Positions 56,624 through 64,000 of a stretch of 64,000 bases of DNA are shown one piece after another (position 1 is the stretch's first letter; every line of letters begins with the position of its first letter). Both the position numbers and the translations under genes were made by a program. Origin of the DNA: Ensifer sesbaniae (GTDB lineage Bacteria > Pseudomonadota > Alphaproteobacteria > Rhizobiales > Rhizobiaceae); the NCBI RefSeq assembly GCF_013283665.1, contig NZ_JABEKU010000001.1, positions 3,417,137-3,481,136 of the forward strand, in the 5' to 3' direction. Under the pieces are notes generated by a model. It did no database searches, had not been told where the DNA came from, and saw only the letters and a list, made by a program, of their open reading frames with translations.

Positions 56624-57361
56624 TCAGTTGTTCCGGTTGCCCAGGAACTGCAGCAGGAACATGAACAGGTTGATGAAGTCGAGGTAGAGCGTCAGCGCGC
56701 CCATGATCGCCTTGCGGCCAGCAACGGTGCTGTCATCGGCTTCGTAGTACATTTCCTTGATCTTCTGCGTGTCATAGGCGGTAAGGCCAGCGAAGATCAG
56801 CACACCGATCACGGAGATCGCGAAGCCGAGGGCCGACGAAGCAAGGAAGATGTTGACGATCGACGCGATGATCAGGCCGAAAAGGCCCATGATCAGAAAC
56901 GTGCCGAAGCCCGACAGGTCCTTCTTGGTCGTGTAGCCGTAAAGCGACAGGGCGCCGAACGACGCGGCCGTGACGAAGAACGTCTGCACGATGCTCTGGC
57001 CGGTAAAGACCAGGAAGATCGACGACAGCGACAGGCCCATCAGGGCAGCGTAGATCCAGAACGCCGTCTGCGCTGCGGAGACGCTCATCGAATTGATGCG
57101 GAAGCTCATGAAGAAGACCATCGCCAGCGGCGCCAGCATCACGACCCACCGCAGAGGCGAACCGTAGATAAGTTGGGCGAATGCCGGATTGGAGACGGCA
57201 AGCGCATAGGTTCCGTAAGCTGCCACGCCGGTGATCGCCAGCCCCAGCGCCATCAGGTTGTAGACCTTCAGCATGTAAGCACGAAGGCCTTCATCGATCA
57301 CGGCACCCGCCTGAGCGCCGGCGGGCGACATTCGGGTTTGGTAGTTTCTCAGATCAGCCAT
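56624..57361 (-). CDS. Bax inhibitor-1/YccA family membrane protein
   Basis: A 245-residue protein with seven predicted helices, of the TMBIM/BI-1 family. In bacteria relatives act as pH-sensitive calcium leak channels or as partners of the FtsH protease. Landmarks are DEGLRAYMLKVYNLMALGLA, FRINSMSVSAAQTAFWIYAA and the C-terminal GALTLYLDFINLFMFLLQFL with the conserved Asp of the last helix. It stands alone. Confidence 0.93.
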   Translation of the reverse strand: MADLRNYQTRMSPAGAQAGAVIDEGLRAYMLKVYNLMALGLAITGVAAYGTYALAVSNPAFAQLIYGSPLRWVVMLAPLAMVFFMSFRINSMSVSAAQTAFWIYAALMGLSLSSIFLVFTGQSIVQTFFVTAASFGALSLYGYTTKKDLSGFGTFLIMGLFGLIIASIVNIFLASSALGFAISVIGVLIFAGLTAYDTQKIKEMYYEADDSTVAGRKAIMGALTLYLDFINLFMFLLQFLGNRNN

Positions 57362-57585
57362 TGTTTCCTCATTTAAGCTCCGGTGGAAGTTACGGTGTCG
57401 GGCGGCGAACGGTCTCGCTCAGGAAGGCCGGCTTCCACGCCCAGGCGCCGCTGCGGAGCTCCAGCATGCCTGTGGATAAATATGATGCCGAAATCCGTTG
57501 CGTACAAGACCCGAAGCCCCTGGATTCGAACGCATCCGACCGTTTCCGGCAAGCGCGACGGGGATTTACGGTTAACTGCACGCAC

Positions 57586-60138
57586 TCAGAGCTCGCGCAG
57601 AACCGGCGCCGCCTTCTGCCCGAGAATGCGCCACGTACCGGCAAGACCGATGCCAACGGTCATCACCAGGGCCCCGGCGACGGTCAGGATGGCGACATCC
57701 GGCAGGAAGCTTGACGGCAGCGTCATGATGCGGCTGACGACGAACCAGGCGGCAACACCGCCGGCAAACAGGGCGAAAACCGCGGTTGCAAGGCCGAGAA
57801 TGGCATATTCGTAGCTGAAGGCCCGGATGAGGGTCGCGCGCGTCGCGCCCAGCGTTTTCAGGACGACCGCATCATGGACACGCGCCCGGTTGCCGGCGGC
57901 AAGCGCCCCGGCAAGCACCAGGACGGACGCCACGAGCGCCACCGCGGCCGCGGCCCGGATCGCCGTTGCCAACTGTCCGAGCAGCCCGTTCACGATGTCG
58001 AGAGCATCCTTCACACGCACGCTGGTGATCGTCGGATAGGCGTTGGTGACGGCTTTCAGCACCGCAGCCTCTTCTTCCGGCGTCGCTTCCGGATCGATGA
58101 CCGTTGCCAGCCACGCATGCGGCGCACCGGCAAAGGTATTCGGCGAAAACACCATGACGAAGTTGATCGAAAGCGATTCCCACTCGACATTGCGGAAATT
58201 GGCGATCCTGGCGGTAATGTTGCGGCCGAGCACGTTGACGGTCACGGTGTCGCCGATCTTCAGGCCGAGTTCGCCGGCCTCTTCCGCCGAGAAGGAGACC
58301 AGGGGCTCGCCGCTATAGTCGGCCGGCCACCATGTACCCTCGGACAGTGTCGAGTTCTCGGGCTTGTTCTTGGCATAGGTGATGCCGCGGTCGCCGCGCA
58401 GTACCCATTGGCCGCCGGGCGGAACGTTGCGGCTGTTCACGTCCTCGCCGTTGAAGGCGATGATGCGGCCGCGCAGCATTGGCACCTCGATGACCTTGCC
58501 CTTCGGGATCGTCCGCTTCAGCACCGAGCGGAAGCCGTCGATCTCGCTGCCCTGGATATCGACGAAGAAGAAGTTCGGCGCCCGCTCCGCCATGTTGCCG
58601 GTGAGTTCGCGGCGCAGATTGCCGTCGATCAGCGCCAGTGTCACGAGCAGCGCCAGCCCGAGACCGAGCGACAATACGACGGAAGGCGTGAGCGCACCAG
58701 GGCGGTGAATGTTGCCGATGGCCAGCCGCAGGGCCGGCGAGTTGACCCGCGGGCTGCGGCGCGCAAGCCAGGCGATCAGCAGCGCGACGACGCGCAGGAC
58801 AATGAAGGCGAAGGCGATCGCGCCGAGGAACACCAGAGAAATATAGCGGTCGTAGGCCGTCCAGATCGCGAGCCCCGCCAGCGCGGCGAGACAGGCGACG
58901 GCGCCCAGCAAATAGGGCCATGCCGGAAAGCCCGAGGGGTCGAAACCCTGCTGGCGGAAGAGCGCGGTGGCCGGAATGGCCCGCGCCCGCCCGAGCGGCA
59001 GGATGGCGAAGGTCAGCGCCGTCAGCACGCCGAAGAGCGCGGCAAGACCGAGAGCGCCCGGATAGAGATGAAACTCGGTCGAGATCGGCAACAGGTCGGC
59101 GAGGAACTGCGCTGCGACAAAGGGGATCAGCATGCCGAGGATCAGGCCGATCACGATGCCGATCAGGGCGATCATCAGGATCTGCGCCAGATAGATCATC
59201 GCCACCAGCGAGGCAGGAGCACCCAGGCACTTGAAGGTCGCAATGACGCTGCGCTTCTGATCGAGATAGGCGCGCACCGCGTTGGCAACGCCGACGCCGC
59301 CGACGATCAGCGCCGTCAGCCCGACGAGGGTCAGGAACTGCGAGAAGCGGGTGATGTTCGCCGTCAGTGACGGCGCGGCGTTGGCGCTGGTGCGGATCGA
59401 CCAGCCGGCTGCCGGAAAGCGCTTCTCGGCATCGGCACGAATGGCCGGAAGCTGTGCCGGATCGGCGACCTTCACCTTGTAGCTGTGCTCGACCAGACTT
59501 CCCGTCTGCACCAGGCCACTGGCCGCAAGCGCTTCGGCCGAGATCATCAGGCGCGGCGCAAAGCCGAAGCCGTCGGACAAGGCGTCCGGCTCGCGCAGGA
59601 TCGTGCCGGTGATCCGGATTTTGGCGTTGCCGAGAAGGATCTCGTCACCCATCTGTACGCCCAGGCGGTCGAGCAGCAGCGGTGCCACGATGGCGCCAAA
59701 GGTCTCGCCATCGCGCGCCAGCAGTTCACGCAGCGGACGGTTCGGCTCGCTTTCCAGTGCGCCGTAGAGCGGATAGGCGGCATCGACCGCCTTCACTTCG
59801 ACCAGCGCCTGGTTGGAACCGTCGGGCAACCGCGCCATCGAGCGCAAGCCGGCGGAAACCGCAACGGTGCCGAGCGTGTCGAGATAGGCCCGCTCGTCGG
59901 TCGTCGCCACGCGGTTGTTGAGCTCGAAGCGGATGTCGCCGGCGAGCAGTTCCTGCCCCTGCGTAGCGATCGTCGCGGTGATCGATTGCGACAGCGAATT
60001 GACGCCGGCAATGGCCGCGGTGCCGAGCGCGATGCAGGCGAGGAATATGTAGAAACCTCGAAGCCCGCCGCGCATTTCGCGCAGCGCCAGGCGAAGGGCA
60101 AGCAGCGGCCGCAGCCGAACCGGTGACACGCCGTTCAT
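57586..60138 (-). CDS. ABC transporter permease, YbbP-like FtsX family
   Basis: An 850-residue membrane protein with ten predicted helices in the pattern 1+3, 2, 1+3, and two large periplasmic MacB-like domains. The first helix is [20 protein letters not shown]. The FtsX-type core occurs twice, for example [20 protein letters not shown] and [20 protein letters not shown]. It resembles E. coli YbbP. The ATPase gene overlaps it by four bases upstream. E. coli has the same trio, tesA divergent from ybbA-ybbP. The cargo is unknown. Confidence 0.9.
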   Translation of the reverse strand: MNGVSPVRLRPLLALRLALREMRGGLRGFYIFLACIALGTAAIAGVNSLSQSITATIATQGQELLAGDIRFELNNRVATTDERAYLDTLGTVAVSAGLRSMARLPDGSNQALVEVKAVDAAYPLYGALESEPNRPLRELLARDGETFGAIVAPLLLDRLGVQMGDEILLGNAKIRITGTILREPDALSDGFGFAPRLMISAEALAASGLVQTGSLVEHSYKVKVADPAQLPAIRADAEKRFPAAGWSIRTSANAAPSLTANITRFSQFLTLVGLTALIVGGVGVANAVRAYLDQKRSVIATFKCLGAPASLVAMIYLAQILMIALIGIVIGLILGMLIPFVAAQFLADLLPISTEFHLYPGALGLAALFGVLTALTFAILPLGRARAIPATALFRQQGFDPSGFPAWPYLLGAVACLAALAGLAIWTAYDRYISLVFLGAIAFAFIVLRVVALLIAWLARRSPRVNSPALRLAIGNIHRPGALTPSVVLSLGLGLALLVTLALIDGNLRRELTGNMAERAPNFFFVDIQGSEIDGFRSVLKRTIPKGKVIEVPMLRGRIIAFNGEDVNSRNVPPGGQWVLRGDRGITYAKNKPENSTLSEGTWWPADYSGEPLVSFSAEEAGELGLKIGDTVTVNVLGRNITARIANFRNVEWESLSINFVMVFSPNTFAGAPHAWLATVIDPEATPEEEAAVLKAVTNAYPTITSVRVKDALDIVNGLLGQLATAIRAAAAVALVASVLVLAGALAAGNRARVHDAVVLKTLGATRATLIRAFSYEYAILGLATAVFALFAGGVAAWFVVSRIMTLPSSFLPDVAILTVAGALVMTVGIGLAGTWRILGQKAAPVLREL

Positions 60139-60869
60139 GCCGAAGCCGCCTCCTGGCGCGGCGTCACCACAAGCGGCTCCGCCTCGCCGCCGGCGACGAT
60201 TTCGCCGGAGCGGACGCGGACCTGCCGCACACAGCGTGCGGCAAGAGCCGCATCATGCGTCACGAGAACGAGTGTCATGCCGCGGTCACGCTGTTCGGCG
60301 AAAAGCAGATCGGCGATCTGGCGTCCGGTCTCGGCGTCGAGGTTACCGGTCGGCTCGTCGGCGATCAGCAGTTTCGGCGAAGGCGCCAAGGCGCGAGCGA
60401 TCGCCACGCGCTGCTGCTCGCCGCCGGAGAGCTGGCCGGGATAGTGGCTGAGCCGCTCGCCGAGGCCGACGGCGACGAGTTCCTTGCGCGCGATCTCGAA
60501 GGCGCCCGCGACATTGGCGAGTTCGAGCGGCACCGCGACGTTTTCGAGCGCGGTCATGTTGGGGATGAGGTGGAAGGACTGGAAGACGATGCCGATGTTG
60601 CGCCCGCGGAAGTCCGCCACCCGGTCCTCGTCGAGCCGGTGCAACGGCGTGCCGTCGATGACGATTTCGCCGCTATCCAGCCGTTCGAGCCCGGCAAGCA
60701 CCATCAACAGGGTCGACTTTCCCGAACCCGACGGACCGACGATGCCGACGGACTGGCCGGCGTTGATCGTGAGGTTCATGCCCTTCAGCACGTGCACCGA
60801 GGCTGCCGCCTCCCCGAGGGTCAGATCCGCGTTTTTGAGTTCGATGATGGTGCTGGCCAAGGGAAACAA
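60135..60869 (-). CDS. ABC transporter ATP-binding protein, YbbA-like (LolD/MacB type)
   Basis: ATPase partner of the FtsX-like permease. Walker A is [17 protein letters not shown], the signature is [15 protein letters not shown], Walker B is [12 protein letters not shown] and the switch His is in LVTHDAALA. The start is uncertain: no ATG lies at the expected place, so a TTG at 60869 or at 60860 (reading [10 protein letters not shown]) must be used. The two-gene unit is divergent from the arylesterase tesA, only 56 bases apart. Confidence 0.9.
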   Translation of the reverse strand: MFPLASTIIELKNADLTLGEAAASVHVLKGMNLTINAGQSVGIVGPSGSGKSTLLMVLAGLERLDSGEIVIDGTPLHRLDEDRVADFRGRNIGIVFQSFHLIPNMTALENVAVPLELANVAGAFEIARKELVAVGLGERLSHYPGQLSGGEQQRVAIARALAPSPKLLIADEPTGNLDAETGRQIADLLFAEQRDRGMTLVLVTHDAALAARCVRQVRVRSGEIVAGGEAEPLVVTPRQEAASA

Positions 60870-60925
60870 CCCTATATGAACGAAATGGGGAACAGAAACG
60901 GCATTCGGGATTTAGGAACAGGCCC

Positions 60926-61567
60926 ATGGCATTAAAAGGATTTCAACGGGTTTTCTTGGCACTGATGATGACAATTGCGTTATCATCGACAGCGCGTGCC
61001 GAGACGATCAGCCTTGTGGGGTTCGGCGACAGCCTGATGGCCGGCTATCAGCTCCCGCCGCAGGACGCCTTCCCCGCTCGGCTCGAAAAGGCGCTGAAGG
61101 AAAAGGGCCTCGACGTGACGATCGCGAACGCCGGCGTTTCCGGCGACACCTCATCCGGCGGTCTTGCCCGCATCGACTGGTCTGTGCCTGATGGCACGAA
61201 GGGCGTGATCCTCGAGCTCGGCGCCAACGACGCGCTGCGCGGCATCCCGCCGGAAGCCACCCGCAAGAACATCGAGGCGATGATCACCCGGCTCAAGGAC
61301 CGAGGCATAGCGGTGCTACTCGCCGGCATGATGGCGCCGCCGAACATGGGCGCGGACTACGCCGCCCGCTTCAACCCGATCTTTCCGGAGCTCGCCGAAA
61401 AATATGGGCTGGAACTCTACCCGTTCTTCCTCGACGGCGTGGTGACCGAGGCGAAGCTCAAGCTGGAAGACGGCATTCATCCCAATGGCGACGGCGTCGG
61501 CGTGATGGTCGAGAAGGCATTGCCCGTGGTCGAACGCTTTCTGGCAACATTGAATAAGACGGAGTGA
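60926..61567 (+). CDS. tesA: Arylesterase / TesA-like SGNH hydrolase
   Basis: Periplasmic esterase of the SGNH family. A signal peptide (FLALMMTIALSSTARA) leads into SLVGFGDSLMAGYQLPPQDA, with the catalytic Ser36. The other SGNH residues are seen in NAGVSGDTSSGG, LELGANDALRG and the Asp-His pair of DGIHPNGDG. At 213 residues it is the length of E. coli TesA. It is divergent from ybbA-ybbP, as in E. coli. Confidence 0.93.
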   Translation: MALKGFQRVFLALMMTIALSSTARAETISLVGFGDSLMAGYQLPPQDAFPARLEKALKEKGLDVTIANAGVSGDTSSGGLARIDWSVPDGTKGVILELGANDALRGIPPEATRKNIEAMITRLKDRGIAVLLAGMMAPPNMGADYAARFNPIFPELAEKYGLELYPFFLDGVVTEAKLKLEDGIHPNGDGVGVMVEKALPVVERFLATLNKTE

Positions 61568-61582
61568 TGACATCGTCCACAG

Positions 61583-61597
61583 TTAAGAGAACGTTAA
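61583..61597 (+). promoter_or_regulatory. CtrA-box candidate upstream of thpR
   Basis: TTAAGAGAACGTTAA is an exact TTAA-N7-TTAA. It lies 85 bases before the thpR start, just after the end of tesA. The second TTAA is followed by T, not the preferred C. Confidence 0.4.
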
Positions 61598-61681
61598 TAT
61601 TCGTAAGTGTCAAATACTAGTTGCGTGCAGACTCGATGCGTGATTCGCTGAGACATCTGCAAGAGATTCGGGGAGCTCGCC

Positions 61682-62272
61682 ATGCCGAGACTATTCACCG
61701 CCCTCGAAATTCCGCGCAATGCAGCAATGAGTCTTTCGTTGCTGCGCGGAGGACTTCCCGGAGCTCGCTGGATAGATGTGGAGAACTACCACATCACCTT
61801 GCGCTTCATTGGTGACGTCGACTGGCGCACCGCCGACGAGATCATCGACAAGCTCGATCGGATCGAAAGACCGGAATTCCAGCTTCAATTGACCGGCACC
61901 GGCGCCTTCGGCTCCAAGAAACCGCATTCGGTCTGGGCCGGGGTCACTAACCAGCCGGAAATGTATGCGCTGCAGGCCGAAATCGAGCGCATCTGCCAGC
62001 GGCTCGGTCTGCAGCCGGATCCGCGCAAGTTCACACCGCATGTGACGCTCGCCCGGCTGCGCTCCAGCCGCGTCGAGGATGTCGTCGAATACCTCTCCGG
62101 GCGCGGCAACTTCATGACCTCGCTCTTCACCGTCTCGCGCTTCGTGCTTCTGTCATCGCGCGATTCGGTCGGTGGCGGGCCTTACCTCACGGAGGAGGTC
62201 TTCCCGCTTCACGAAGTGCGCTCGCCGAGCCTTACGAGCAACGACGAGCATCCGGCCTCCAGCATCTGGTAG
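61682..62272 (+). CDS. thpR: RNA 2',3'-cyclic phosphodiesterase (2H family)
   Basis: Opens 2',3'-cyclic phosphate ends of RNA; older name 2'-5' RNA ligase. The two HxTL/HxTx motifs are H37-I-T-L (NYHITLRFIGD) and H120-V-T-L (KFTPHVTLARL). The 196 residues start with PRLFTALEIPRNAAMSLSLL. The last 20 or so residues are encoded antisense to the end of the phosphatase gene on the other strand, a 64-base tail-to-tail overlap. Confidence 0.93.
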   Translation: MPRLFTALEIPRNAAMSLSLLRGGLPGARWIDVENYHITLRFIGDVDWRTADEIIDKLDRIERPEFQLQLTGTGAFGSKKPHSVWAGVTNQPEMYALQAEIERICQRLGLQPDPRKFTPHVTLARLRSSRVEDVVEYLSGRGNFMTSLFTVSRFVLLSSRDSVGGGPYLTEEVFPLHEVRSPSLTSNDEHPASSIW

Positions 62273-62685
62273 AGCGCCTCGAAGGCGTCCGCGCCTTCGT
62301 AATAGGGGTCCGGCACGTCTTCGCTGCGGCCTGAGGCATAGTTCAGGAAAAGATGCACTTTCCCTGCCGCGCCTTCAGGCGCCAGCCCTTTCAGCGTGCG
62401 GACATTGTTCTCGTCCATGCCGAGGATCAGGTCGAAATCCCGGAAATCCTCGGCCCGGAGCTGGCGCCCGCGCTGGGCCGAGATATCGATCCCATGCCGA
62501 CGCGCCGCCTGGATCGAGCGGCCGTCGGGCGGTTCGCCGATGTGCCAGGCACCGGTTCCGGCCGAATCCACCTGCAGCGCCGATGCCAATCCCTTTTGCT
62601 CCGCCAACGCACACAGCACGCCCTCGGCCAGCGGCGACCGGCAGATATTGCCGAGACAAACGAAAAGAACTCTGACCGGTTTCAT
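62209..62685 (-). CDS. Low-molecular-weight protein-tyrosine phosphatase
   Basis: Cytoplasmic phosphatase of the LMW-PTP/ArsC-like fold. The P-loop is VCLGNICRSPLAEG with the nucleophile Cys10 and Arg16, and the general acid is in DVPDPYYEG. At 158 residues it is typical. In rhizobia such enzymes may act on tyrosine kinases of polysaccharide export, but no such gene is near. Its 3' end overlaps thpR. Confidence 0.94.
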   Translation of the reverse strand: MKPVRVLFVCLGNICRSPLAEGVLCALAEQKGLASALQVDSAGTGAWHIGEPPDGRSIQAARRHGIDISAQRGRQLRAEDFRDFDLILGMDENNVRTLKGLAPEGAAGKVHLFLNYASGRSEDVPDPYYEGADAFEALYQMLEAGCSSLLVRLGERTS

Positions 62686-62772
62686 GCTATTCAGTTTTGA
62701 AAGGCTGGAGACAGCGGACGCTTATACGCGACAGCTCGGTCTGAGAACAGGCGGATGCGAGGGAGAGAGACG

Positions 62773-63090
62773 ATGACTGCGGAAAAGCTCGGCGAAGCGA
62801 CGATTGCCGAAAACCTGCACAAGATGGAGGGCTGGGTCAGGGCCGAAGACGGTAACTCGATCTGGAAGGCCTTCCGCTTCAAGAATTTCGTCGAGGCCTT
62901 CGGTTTCATGACCGAGTGCGCGATCGTTGCCGAAAAACTCAACCATCATCCGGAATGGTTCAACGTCTACAACCGTGTCGACGTGACCCTGACGACCCAT
63001 GACGCCGGCGGGTTGACGGAGCTGGACTTCAAGCTGGCGGCCCGGATGGACAAGGCGGCAGCGGGTCGCATGCCCGATCATTTGAAATAG
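62773..63090 (+). CDS. phhB: 4a-hydroxytetrahydrobiopterin dehydratase (PCD/DCoH)
   Basis: Recycles the pterin cofactor after phenylalanine hydroxylation; also found as a general pterin dehydratase in many bacteria. The active-site His cluster is [19 protein letters not shown], followed by [17 protein letters not shown]. The 105 residues start at ATG 62773 after GGGAGAGAG. No phenylalanine hydroxylase gene is near, so it may serve other pterins. Confidence 0.94.
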   Translation: MTAEKLGEATIAENLHKMEGWVRAEDGNSIWKAFRFKNFVEAFGFMTECAIVAEKLNHHPEWFNVYNRVDVTLTTHDAGGLTELDFKLAARMDKAAAGRMPDHLK

Positions 63091-63138
63091 GGAACACAAG
63101 TCCCATATTGAAAGCGCTGCAACAGCGGAAGCGGGACG

Positions 63139-63516
63139 ATGGACGACATCAAGATCGGTGAAATTCTCTTGCCTGGCGAAGAATCCGAGCAGGAGCGCAG
63201 GGAAAAGCGTGTGAAGCGACGCTTCTGGCCGACGTTTCGCCGGGCAGCACGGCAGATCCCCTTCAGCCGCGACCTCGTCGCCGCCTATTACTGCGCCATC
63301 GATCCGCAAACGCCGACGCGGACCCGCGGCATCCTGCTTGCCGCACTCGCCTATTTCGTGCTGCCGATCGATATCATCCCCGACATGCTGGCTGTCGTCG
63401 GCTTCTCCGACGACGTCGCGGTGCTGACCGCGGCCTTCGCCGCCATCAGCGGCCAGATCAAGGAAACGCACTACACCAAGGCTGACGAGACCCTTGCCGA
63501 CACTCCGCAAGATTGA
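63139..63516 (+). CDS. YkvA family protein (DUF1232)
   Basis: A 125-residue protein with a membrane-associated DUF1232 core: RTRGILLAALAYFVLPIDII followed by PDMLAVVGFSDDVAVLTAAF. The Y-x-x-x-P-(I/L)-D-x-(I/L)-P-D signature of the family is complete. The function is unknown. It follows phhB by 48 bases on the same strand. Confidence 0.93.
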   Translation: MDDIKIGEILLPGEESEQERREKRVKRRFWPTFRRAARQIPFSRDLVAAYYCAIDPQTPTRTRGILLAALAYFVLPIDIIPDMLAVVGFSDDVAVLTAAFAAISGQIKETHYTKADETLADTPQD

Positions 63517-63912
63517 ACCGAGATTGGCCTCCTGGGTTGTGGCGCCCCATTCCCGCCAAAAAGTCAAACTCTTGCCCGATTCTTTGTGGCATAGACATGC
63601 GAATGGGGTCGGTCGCGCGCTTTGGCGCGTTCGGCGTCATTCAATGGCTTGGGCAGGAATCCTTCCGGAACAGCATTCCGAAGTACCGCGAATCCGACAT
63701 CGATCCTTGGTCCGGCGAAGGTACGAATCACCGGTCGAACGGCGCCGGACAATGGAGCAAATCGCTCCGTTTCGGGGCTAAACCGGCGGTTTTCGACCAT
63801 CGTTGACGGTTTGGTAACCTGAATTAAGTCAAAACAAACTCAAATGATGACGACGCGTCGCCCGTCTGACCTGTTTCGGGTGATCGAAGAGCAAGAAAAG
63901 CGGCAGGACCTC
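63517..63912. other. Gap before the IalB-like gene
   Basis: No recognisable gene. A plus-strand open frame to 63806 has no family I know and unlikely residue use. A plausible promoter, TTGACG at 63803-63808 with an A/T-rich -10 region around 63823, would serve the IalB-like gene. An ATG at 63844 is in frame with that gene and would add 23 residues ahead of its signal peptide, so I do not use it. Confidence 0.5.
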
Positions 63913-64000
63913 ATGTTTGTAAGAAAGATCGCAACCGCAATCGCATTCGTTCTGGCAACCGCCAGCATGGCTGCCGCCCAGTCTCCGACGCGCATCCAGC
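63913..64000 (+). CDS. Invasion-associated locus B (IalB) family protein (3' end cut by window)
   Basis: Only the first 29 codons are in the window: a clean Sec signal peptide MFVRKIATAIAFVLATASMA ending AAAQ and the mature start SPTRIQ. The ATG at 63913 has AGGA upstream. The signal plus short mature start look like rhizobial IalB-type periplasmic proteins, but with so little sequence this is a guess; an exported protein is all that is certain. Confidence 0.5.
   Translation, partial: MFVRKIATAIAFVLATASMAAAQSPTRIQ

Noticed and set aside
63513-63806. A 97-codon plus-strand frame after the YkvA gene
   Set aside because: It overlaps the YkvA stop without a ribosome site, begins inside that gene and matches no family I know.

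Overview
The window reads as core chromosome of an alphaproteobacterium of the Rhizobiaceae, most like Sinorhizobium/Ensifer. Base composition is high in G+C. The SOS polymerase cassette imuA-imuB-dnaE2 has an alphaproteobacterial LexA box, metA has a SAM-II riboswitch, bfd-bfr has an Irr-type iron box, and there are rhizobial palindromic repeats between genes. From memory, the order glnK-amtB-ftsK-lolA-xthA ... leuC-rplS-trmD-rimM-rpsP-ffh ... dapF-mtaB-ftsY ... ccm ... acnA also matches Sinorhizobium chromosomes. I see no insertion sequence, prophage, integrase, CRISPR array or toxin-antitoxin pair. Almost every gene belongs to a family found across rhizobia, and I did not find a clearly new multi-gene system.

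Layout. 1-1.7 kb: end of rppH, then the iron-storage pair bfd-bfr. 1.8-7.7 kb: the mutagenic repair cassette imuA-imuB-dnaE2. 7.8-17 kb: small metabolic genes, leuD-ridA, a MoxR ATPase with a Nudix gene, riboswitch-controlled metA followed closely by a VWA protein, galactose mutarotase and tRNA-Gly. 17.3-22.4 kb: aminoacyl-tRNA deacylase, CnoX-type thioredoxin, Lon-substrate-domain protein, Trm112-like protein, a UbiH-family hydroxylase and divergent tesB. 22.4-29.2 kb: nitrogen-regulated glnK-amtB, then ftsK (with a CtrA-type box), lolA, xthA and the 33-codon tail of a lost TonB-dependent receptor. 29.2-35.2 kb: a cyclic-nucleotide-binding protein, a CenR-like response regulator, an L,D-transpeptidase, a SixA-like phosphatase, leuC and an amino-acid ABC permease and binding protein. 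35.3-40.6 kb: the ribosomal and signal-recognition cluster ffh-chorismate mutase-rpsP-rimM-trmD, with rplS split off by an antisense TSUP permease gene. 41-48 kb: a MarR/metallo-hydrolase divergent pair, then dapF-mtaB-ftsY-yciB-DUF2585. 48-51 kb: cytochrome c maturation genes ccmA, ccmB, ccmC, ccmD and ccmG. 51.3-64 kb: acnA, several conserved single genes, the ybbA-ybbP-tesA neighbourhood, thpR, a low-molecular-weight phosphatase, phhB and the start of an IalB-like gene.

How the genes work together. ffh and ftsY give the protein parts of the co-translational targeting route within 6 kb of each other. glnK-amtB form the ammonium sensing and uptake pair. The ccm genes load and attach heme for c-type cytochromes. 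leuC and leuD, 20 kb apart, encode the two subunits of isopropylmalate isomerase. imuA-imuB-dnaE2 form the damage-induced mutasome.

The most unusual observations are two inverted copies of a 45-bp palindromic repeat carried in frame inside ftsY, the 3' end of ccmG made from another such repeat, the TonB-receptor remnant after xthA, exact CtrA-type boxes before ftsK and thpR, and matching Ala/Glu-rich tails on ribosomal proteins S16 and L19.
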